DNA of 64,000 nt. Source: Stigmatella aurantiaca DW4/3-1. Lineage in GTDB: Bacteria; Myxococcota; Myxococcia; Myxococcales; Myxococcaceae. The notes under the pieces were generated by a model. It had not been told where the DNA came from. It did not search any database and saw nothing but the letters and a program-made list of their open reading frames with translations. Shown here piece after piece: positions 58,475 through 64,000 of this stretch (its first letter is position 1; every line of letters starts with the position of its first letter). The translations under genes and the position numbers were made by a program. The stretch covers positions 8,760,893 through 8,824,892 of the forward strand of contig NC_014623.1 in assembly GCF_000165485.1 (NCBI RefSeq). The letters run 5' to 3'.

Positions 58475-59770
58475 TCAGGCTCTGTCCCGCGCGCGTGGCT
58501 GTCTTCGCTGAGCGATCTCCTCGGCGAGCGAAACCTGCTGTTTCCAGTGCCCGTACAGCCGCCCCTGGGAGGCCAGCTCATCCAACCGGCGCGCCGTCTC
58601 GCCGTCCACCCGCCCGGGCGCAGCGTCCCGGAAGGGCGTGCCCGGCAGCGGCATGAAGGTATGCCCGTGCACCCGCGCGCCCAGCCCGGCCAGCGTCTCC
58701 ATCATCCGCACCGTGGCCTCGATGTCCTCCGGCCCTTCTCCCGGCAGCCCCAGGATGAAGTCCACGTTCGGCAGGAAGCCCCCCTCCAGCGCCACCCGCA
58801 CCGAGCGCACCACCGCCTCCGTGTCATGGCCCCGGTGGCTGCTGCGGAGGATGCGCTCGGAGCCGGACTGTCCTCCGATGATGAGGTTGTCGTTGGCCAC
58901 GTACCGCTTGAGCAGCGCCAGGGCTTCCGGCGTCACGTGCTCTGGGCGCACCTCCGAGGGGAAGGTGCCAAAGAAGATCCGTCCCTCGGGGGCCATCGCC
59001 TCGCGCAGCGCCGCGAGCAGCGCTTCCACCGCCTCCAGGTTCACCGCCTCGTCCCCCGAGCCGTAGGACAGGGAGGTGGGGGTGATGAAGCGGATGTCCC
59101 GCCGGCCCGAGGCGCGCAGCACGCGGGCCCACTCGGCCACGTTGCGCACGCTCCGGTGGCGGAACCGCGCCTTGTTCAAGAACGGCGTCTGGCAGAAGCG
59201 GCACGCGTAGATGCAGCCCCGCGTGATTTCGATGGCCCCGAACTTCTCGTGGTGGGCCGCGAAGGGGGGGAACGCGTCCAGGTCCACCACGCCCTCTCCC
59301 CGGCCGTTGAGCACCATCCGCCCCGCCTCCAGCCTCGCCATTCCGCGGGTGGCCCGGGGATCCTCGCCCCGGAGCAGGCGGCCCAGGAGTTCTCGCAGCA
59401 GGTGCTCGCCCTCTCCGACGGCCACCAGATCAAAGCCCGCCCGGAGCGTCTGCTCTGTCTCCGCCGTGGCGTGCACGCCTCCAGCAATGCAGAGGACCCG
59501 GCGGCCCTCCAGCCGCTCCCTCACCCACGCAAGCTCTTGCGCCGCGGGGCCAAAGCTCGCCGAGTAGAAGGACCAAGCGGCCACCACGGTGTAACCCTCG
59601 TCCGCGCACTGGCGCACCGCGGCCAGCAGGGAGTCCCGGTCCCGGGGAAAGTGGATGGGAATCCCCGCCAGGGTGGCATCCGCCTCCACGGCCCCCGCCA
59701 GCACCGTGAACGCGTACTTGCCCGGATACTGGTAGCTCAGGACGAGCGCGACCTTCTGGGGAGAGTCCAT
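58475..59770 (-). CDS. B12-binding-domain radical SAM enzyme
   Basis: 431 residues. The N-terminal half is a cobalamin-binding-like domain (VALVLSYQYPGKYAFTVLAG, LCIAGGVHATAETEQTL, VAVGEGEHLL). The radical SAM core has the CxxxCxxC cluster motif in ITRGCIYACRFCQTP, then GSERILRSSHRGHD and NVDFILGLPGEGPEDI. It resembles the TIGR04013-type family with a Methanocaldococcus MJ1487-like member. The substrate is unknown. The ATG at 59770 begins the homologous N-terminus; the frame extends upstream without similarity. Confidence 0.85.
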   Translation of the reverse strand: MDSPQKVALVLSYQYPGKYAFTVLAGAVEADATLAGIPIHFPRDRDSLLAAVRQCADEGYTVVAAWSFYSASFGPAAQELAWVRERLEGRRVLCIAGGVHATAETEQTLRAGFDLVAVGEGEHLLRELLGRLLRGEDPRATRGMARLEAGRMVLNGRGEGVVDLDAFPPFAAHHEKFGAIEITRGCIYACRFCQTPFLNKARFRHRSVRNVAEWARVLRASGRRDIRFITPTSLSYGSGDEAVNLEAVEALLAALREAMAPEGRIFFGTFPSEVRPEHVTPEALALLKRYVANDNLIIGGQSGSERILRSSHRGHDTEAVVRSVRVALEGGFLPNVDFILGLPGEGPEDIEATVRMMETLAGLGARVHGHTFMPLPGTPFRDAAPGRVDGETARRLDELASQGRLYGHWKQQVSLAEEIAQRRQPRARDRA

Positions 59771-59840
59771 GCGTCCACGATGATGCCATACGCAGCGGGA
59801 GTGGTTGACCCGATGGCCTTCACGCCGCACGCTTCCAAGC

Positions 59841-60509
59841 ATGGCACGCGGACAGCAGGAGCCCGGCGAGGCAGGGACATTCCCTCGAGCACCCACTCAG
59901 CAGGCATGGGAATCGATGAGCGCGCAGGAGCGCGCGCGCGCCGTGGCCGCCCTTCCGGGCGAAGTGACCTGGGAGGAGATGGCACCTCCAGAAGGCGACC
60001 GGCATTTCCAGGCCAAGGTGCGAGCCCTGGACGCGCTCAAGGGCTACTTCACCCGCCAGCGCCGCAAGGTGTACCTGGCGGCGGAACTGCCCGTGTATTA
60101 CCCGGGTGAGAAGCGCTTCGCGACGGACCTGTTGGCGGTGCTCGACGTGGAGCCGCACGAGCGCGACAAGTGGGTGGTCAGCGCCGAGGGCAAGGGACTG
60201 AACTTCGTCCTCGAGGTGCACGTCGGGGGAGATCGAAAGAAGGACGCCTCCTTGAACGTGGAGCGCTACGCCCGGCTGGGCATTCCCGAGTTGCTGGAGT
60301 CCGAAGAGTTCGTGGCCTTGCTGGAAGAGATGATGACGGGCTTGCACCGGCGGGCGGACGAGGCGTCCCAACGCGCCGAGGAAGAAGCCCAGCGCGCCCA
60401 GGAAGAAGCCCAGCGTGCTCAGGAGATCGAACGGCGTCTGGCGGAATCCGAGCGCCGGATCGCGGAGCTGCAAGCCGAGGTGGAGCACCTCAAGAAGAAC
60501 GAGCGCTGA
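59841..60509 (+). CDS. shortened Uma2-family protein with coiled coil
   Basis: About 222 residues. The front half follows Uma2 proteins (LAAELPVYYPGEKRFATDLL, DKWVVSAEGKGLNFVLEVHV, GGDRKKDASLNVERYARLG). The final strands of the usual fold are missing: the chain jumps from GIPE to LLESEEFVALLEEMM. A long EAQRAQEEAQRAQE coiled coil ends it. The active-site Asp, Glu and Lys are all in the retained part. The start is tentative (ATG 59841 lacks a ribosome site; 59916 is an alternative). Confidence 0.72.
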   Translation: MARGQQEPGEAGTFPRAPTQQAWESMSAQERARAVAALPGEVTWEEMAPPEGDRHFQAKVRALDALKGYFTRQRRKVYLAAELPVYYPGEKRFATDLLAVLDVEPHERDKWVVSAEGKGLNFVLEVHVGGDRKKDASLNVERYARLGIPELLESEEFVALLEEMMTGLHRRADEASQRAEEEAQRAQEEAQRAQEIERRLAESERRIAELQAEVEHLKKNER

Positions 60510-60636
60510 GGAACTGGCCCCCCGTCCTGCCAAGCCCCGGGAAAAAGGAGGGACGCAACTTCGCGCCCACCTGAGCGATAATGGTCTGGGAACCCGATCT
60601 CTGATCCAGCGCCGGGTCTGTCCCTGGAGGAGCGCC

Positions 60637-61029
60637 ATGCACATCAACAACCTGGGTGGACCCAAGGGAGCCGCAACCGCCTCCCTGGACCGCCCCGCCG
60701 CCCCCGCCCGCTCCAGCTTCGGCTCGCTCGTGGCCGGCAGCACCTCCGGGGTGCCCCGCTCCGCGGCGCCCACCGGGACGAACATCCTCGCCAAGACCAT
60801 CTCGTCCCAGGGCACTCCCGGTGCCGGCTTCGGCGCTCCCTACACGCAGGCGATGACGGCGAACGCCTCCGCGGGCGGCGCCCAGGCCCCGGCCGCCAAT
60901 CTCCAGCAGCAGTCCGCCGAGCAGAAGGCCCTGTACGACATCATGAAGATGTCCCTCATGTCCTTCGTGAACACCTCCTTCAACATGAATCAGAACCGCC
61001 CGAAGATGGAGTTCGCCTCGGAGGAGTAG
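60637..61029 (+). CDS. small Ala/Ser-rich protein of unknown function
   Basis: 130 residues with GGAGG upstream of the ATG. The front is Ala/Ser/Pro-rich with no signal peptide, and the end is helical (YDIMKMSLMSFVNTSFNMNQNRPKME). The front recalls the unusual N-terminus of the M4 protease. No family recognised. Confidence 0.5.
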   Translation: MHINNLGGPKGAATASLDRPAAPARSSFGSLVAGSTSGVPRSAAPTGTNILAKTISSQGTPGAGFGAPYTQAMTANASAGGAQAPAANLQQQSAEQKALYDIMKMSLMSFVNTSFNMNQNRPKMEFASEE

Positions 61030-61059
61030 ACCCCGGCGTCCCGGAGCGCTCGCGGCCCG

Positions 61060-62574
61060 TCACTCGCTGGCGAGCCGCTGGAGCAGCTCCCAGCAGGCCC
61101 GGACATGCCCCTCCTGTGTGCGTGTCCCCCCGATGGCCATGCGCAGCACGTACCGGGTGGGCCGTTCTCCCACACCTGGCAACACCGTGTGCGAGAGGAA
61201 CACCTCACCGGTGGCGTTCAGCCGTTCCAGCAGGGCACGATTGCGCGCGTCCGTGGCCGCAGAGGCCTCTGCCGGGCGCGCCGCGAGCCGAAAGCACACC
61301 AGGGCCAGGGAACGGGGCACGGCCAGCTCGAAACGCGCATCCTGCGCCACCCAGCCCACGAAGCGTTGAGCCAGGCGCACATGTTCGCGAATGTAGGCTT
61401 GAAGCCCCTGTCTCCCATAGTGGCGCAGCACCAACCACAGCTTCAGGGCTCGGAAGCGGCGTCCCAGGGGTACCTGCCAGTCGCGGTAATCGGTCACGGA
61501 GCCGCTGGCACTGGCGGTGTTGCGCAGGTACTCGGGCATCACGCTGAGCGCCTCCAGCAGCGCGCCCCGGTCCCGCGTGAAGAAGGCATCGCAGTCGAAG
61601 TTGGTGAGCAGCCACTTGTGCGGGTCGAAGCAGAACGAGTCCACCGCCTCCATGCCCGCGAGCCCCTCCCGGAACTCCGGGCAGACCAGCGCCGCGCCCG
61701 CCCACGCCGCGTCCACGTGCAACCATCCGCCCGAGGCGGTGACGCCCGTGCGGGCCAGCACCTCGCCGATGGGGCCCAGCCGGTCCACCGCCCCCGACGA
61801 GGTGGTGCCCAGGGTGGCGCAGACGAAGAACGGCCGCTTCCCCGCGGCCAAGTCCTCGGTGATGGCCCGCTCCAGGGCCTCCGGGTTCAGGCCATAGGTG
61901 GCGTCCGTGGCAATCGTCCGCACGTGCGTGGTGTCGCTCGCGTCCCTCGCCACGCCGCACAGCATGGCGGCCTTGAGGAGGGAGGAATGCACCTGGGTCG
62001 AGGCATAGGCCACCAGGGGCGCATCGCCGGGACTCATCCGCCGGATCCGCGCCCGGGCCGCCACCATCGCCACCAGCGTCGCCTCGCTCGCGGAGCCTTG
62101 GATGACGCCGCCGCCCGTGGGGGAGGTGGAGAGAAAGGATGCGGGCAGCCCCAACAGCTCCACCAGCCAGTCCATCACCCGCGCTTCCAGCTCCGTGCAG
62201 GCGGGCCCCGTGGACCAGAGCATCCCCTGAACGCCCAGCCCCGCGGAGAGCAGCTCCCCCAGCACCGCCGGCCCCGAGACGTTCGCGGGGAAGTACCCAA
62301 AAAAGGAGGGGGACTGCCAATGCGTGGTCCCGGGCAACACCACCTGCTCCAGGTCCTGGAACACGGCCTCCCAGCCCTTCTCCCCGTCCAGCCCCTGCTC
62401 GGGGGGATGCGGCGGCAACCGGGCCGCCACATCGCCCGGCGCCACGGGCGCTCGAACAGGGAAGGACTCCAGCCGGTCCCAGTACCCGGCGATCCAATCC
62501 ACCATCCGGTAGCCCAGCTGCCGGAACTCCTCGGCGGCCAGGTGCGGCACCGCCCCCTCTTGCTTCTCGCTCAT
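61060..62574 (-). CDS. group II PLP-dependent amino acid decarboxylase (aromatic type)
   Basis: 504 residues. The PLP Lys is in DPHKWLLTNFDCDAFF, with TSPTGGGVIQGSASEA before it and HVDAAWAG as the cofactor-stacking/Asp region. It follows the aromatic L-amino acid decarboxylase group (DOPA/Trp/Phe/Tyr type); the actual amino acid cannot be read from sequence. GAGGAG lies upstream of the ATG at 62574. Confidence 0.9.
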   Translation of the reverse strand: MSEKQEGAVPHLAAEEFRQLGYRMVDWIAGYWDRLESFPVRAPVAPGDVAARLPPHPPEQGLDGEKGWEAVFQDLEQVVLPGTTHWQSPSFFGYFPANVSGPAVLGELLSAGLGVQGMLWSTGPACTELEARVMDWLVELLGLPASFLSTSPTGGGVIQGSASEATLVAMVAARARIRRMSPGDAPLVAYASTQVHSSLLKAAMLCGVARDASDTTHVRTIATDATYGLNPEALERAITEDLAAGKRPFFVCATLGTTSSGAVDRLGPIGEVLARTGVTASGGWLHVDAAWAGAALVCPEFREGLAGMEAVDSFCFDPHKWLLTNFDCDAFFTRDRGALLEALSVMPEYLRNTASASGSVTDYRDWQVPLGRRFRALKLWLVLRHYGRQGLQAYIREHVRLAQRFVGWVAQDARFELAVPRSLALVCFRLAARPAEASAATDARNRALLERLNATGEVFLSHTVLPGVGERPTRYVLRMAIGGTRTQEGHVRACWELLQRLASE

Positions 62575-62641
62575 GCGGTCTTCTCCTCGCGCCCCCCGCC
62601 TTAGCAGGATGGCCCAGGAGTGCCACGCCGCGGAGCGCTTC

Positions 62642-63685
62642 TCAGCGCCGACGGCGGGACCGGCCGTTGCCGAGCAACCCCAACAAGGCCACGAGCGCCG
62701 CCAGGGAGCCCCCCGTGGCGGAGCAGCCATAGGTGGGGGACAACTCCTGCGAAGAACCGGAGGCCGGCGGATTCACCGAGCCCGGCGAGCCCGGCGTCAC
62801 CCCAGGGGAAGTGCCCCCCTCGGACGGCGTGCCCTCCTCAGGCGGAGAAACCTCGGGAATCCCAGGCTGCGGCGTCTCCTCTTCCGCCGGATCCTCCTCC
62901 GACTCGGGGGGCGGGGGAGGAGGCAGCACGTCCTCGAGCGCCGTCGCCTGGATGAGCCCGTCGTGGTAGACGACGCCCGTCTCCTTGATGGTGTCGCTGC
63001 GGTACAGGCCCAGCTTCATGTAGCTCTTCATCCCCGCGTACATCGTCGCGAGGTTGCGCTTCTTCAGCACCTGCTGGCCGTTGTGCCACAGCTCGATGAA
63101 GCCCACCTTCGCGTCCGCCGACCACTTCACGTGGAAGATGAACTCGTGCCACACCCCCCGCGTGAGCGGCGTGCGCCAGGGCGTGACGCTGTCGGTCATC
63201 GTCAGCCGGATCTCCTCGCCGTAGACGAAGAACTCCACCGGCGGTGAGCCGCAGCACCCGTCGTGGTGCCACTGGGTGAAGACCTGCCACGTCTTGACGC
63301 TGGGAAAGTCCGGCGCGAACATCACCTTCCACCGGTAGTAGTACTCCGAGCCCACCTGCTCGTTGCTCAGGTACACCAGTTCGTTGCGGTTGCCGCTGGC
63401 GTTGATGGGGTCATCGCCCTGCTTCACCATCGCCTTGAGCGCGTACTTCCCCTCGGCCACCGGCGACGTCACCACCGCCAGCCGGTCCGCCCGGACCATC
63501 TGCGAGTGGGAGTACTGCGAGTGATCGCCCGTCTCGAAGTCTCCTCGCCAGACGACATCGGCCCGCGCCGGTCCAACCACCAGGATCACCGCGAGCCAGC
63601 CAATATGAAGTCTCAAGAATCGATTCCTCAAAATTTGTATGTCCGCCAACGAATGCGAGCACCCTAACTCAAAATCACGTTTCAT
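62642..63685 (-). CDS. secreted polysaccharide-lyase-like protein with MYXO-CTERM tail
   Basis: 347 residues. A signal peptide (LHIGWLAVILVVGPARA) is followed by a jelly-roll domain (VVWRGDFETGDHSQYSHSQM, RNELVYLSNEQVGSEYYYRW, HDGLIQATALED) like PL20-type heparin/glucuronan lyases. A Pro/Glu linker follows. The end YGCSATGG, then ALVALLGLL and RSRRRR, is the MYXO-CTERM pattern (Cys, membrane helix, Arg cluster) that tethers proteins to the outer surface. The ATG at 63685 gives a long lead; TTG at 63631 would give a neater signal peptide. Confidence 0.8.
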   Translation of the reverse strand: MKRDFELGCSHSLADIQILRNRFLRLHIGWLAVILVVGPARADVVWRGDFETGDHSQYSHSQMVRADRLAVVTSPVAEGKYALKAMVKQGDDPINASGNRNELVYLSNEQVGSEYYYRWKVMFAPDFPSVKTWQVFTQWHHDGCCGSPPVEFFVYGEEIRLTMTDSVTPWRTPLTRGVWHEFIFHVKWSADAKVGFIELWHNGQQVLKKRNLATMYAGMKSYMKLGLYRSDTIKETGVVYHDGLIQATALEDVLPPPPPPESEEDPAEEETPQPGIPEVSPPEEGTPSEGGTSPGVTPGSPGSVNPPASGSSQELSPTYGCSATGGSLAALVALLGLLGNGRSRRRR

Positions 63686-63931
63686 TCCTGTCACACATCT
63701 GCGCCGCCCCCTCGGCTCCAGAGCGTGGAACCGGACAAGGGCCCGGCCGCCGTGAAACATGTTTCAGATGCTCCGTAACGCGCTGAGCCTTCCCGGCGGC
63801 CAGGGGAGCCCTTCCTGCCATCGTCCGCTTCCAACACGGCCGGACGAGCAAGGGGCTGACGAACCGCTGGCGTGGTGTATGGTCCCTCCCCCCCTTCGCG
63901 GTGCCCGCTGGCCGGGCATCCTGGGTGCCCC

Positions 63932-64000
63932 ATGCTTCTCCTGCGCGATGTCCAGAAAAGCGATCTCGCCGGCCTCAAGCGCCTCGCCGCGGTGCTCAAC
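63932..64000 (+). CDS. probable arginine N-succinyltransferase (5' end only)
   Basis: The first 23 codons read MLLLRDVQKSDLAGLKRLAA-VLN and run off the window. This matches the start of AstA-type acyltransferases, first step of the ammonia-producing arginine degradation pathway. Too short to be certain; a general GNAT-fold enzyme is the alternative. Confidence 0.45.
   Translation, partial: MLLLRDVQKSDLAGLKRLAAVLN

Overview
The window is very GC-rich, gene-dense chromosomal DNA that looks like a fruiting myxobacterium (Cystobacterineae, near Stigmatella, Cystobacter or Myxococcus). Supporting signs are Ser/Thr kinases fused to other modules, many Cys-rich lipoproteins and secreted proteins, Uma2-family proteins, a C-terminal MYXO-CTERM-type sorting tail, an FHA/sigma-54 activator, and strong GC3 bias. 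The genus is inferred; no rRNA is present to confirm it.

Layout. 1-10.4 kb: the 3' part of a kinase/cyclase-like fusion; a hybrid histidine kinase behind an RsbQ-type hydrolase; an M4 metalloprotease with a sigma-54-like promoter; a DJ-1/PfpI protein divergent from a LysR regulator and an SDR dehydrogenase. 10.4-18.9 kb: a 1787-residue polytopic membrane protein, then a class III lanthipeptide synthetase (LanKC) and, just behind it, a 36-codon precursor peptide followed by a strong terminator. This compact lanthipeptide locus is the clearest specialised system here. 18.9-35.8 kb: mostly housekeeping genes (argCB, an acetyltransferase, endonuclease III, two PLD-superfamily proteins, an acyl-CoA oxidase-like enzyme, clpP, fumC, a PhoU-like protein, htpX) among lipoproteins and membrane proteins of unknown role.

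35.8-54.1 kb is accessory. It holds a stand-alone glycosyltransferase of the clostridial-toxin type, a Cys-rich lipoprotein, a secreted M23 peptidase, a membrane fatty-acid hydroxylase, an alpha/beta hydrolase, a secreted alpha-L-rhamnosidase-like enzyme with four Cys-rich repeats, a SapA-like lipoprotein and an FHA/sigma-54 activator. Next come a DUF3396 (type VI immunity-like) gene broken by an in-frame TAA, and two relatively AT-rich secreted-protein genes. Between those two lies a 1.2-kb IS5-type element whose transposase centre has been replaced by unrelated GC-rich DNA. A kinase-Uma2 pair closes the region.

54.1-64 kb: a PspC-domain protein, the glyoxylate shunt (malate synthase-isocitrate lyase), a B12-binding radical SAM enzyme with two small genes, a shortened Uma2 protein with a coiled coil, a group II PLP decarboxylase, a secreted polysaccharide-lyase-like protein with a MYXO-CTERM tail, and the first codons of a probable arginine N-succinyltransferase. 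I saw no tRNA, rRNA or CRISPR array.
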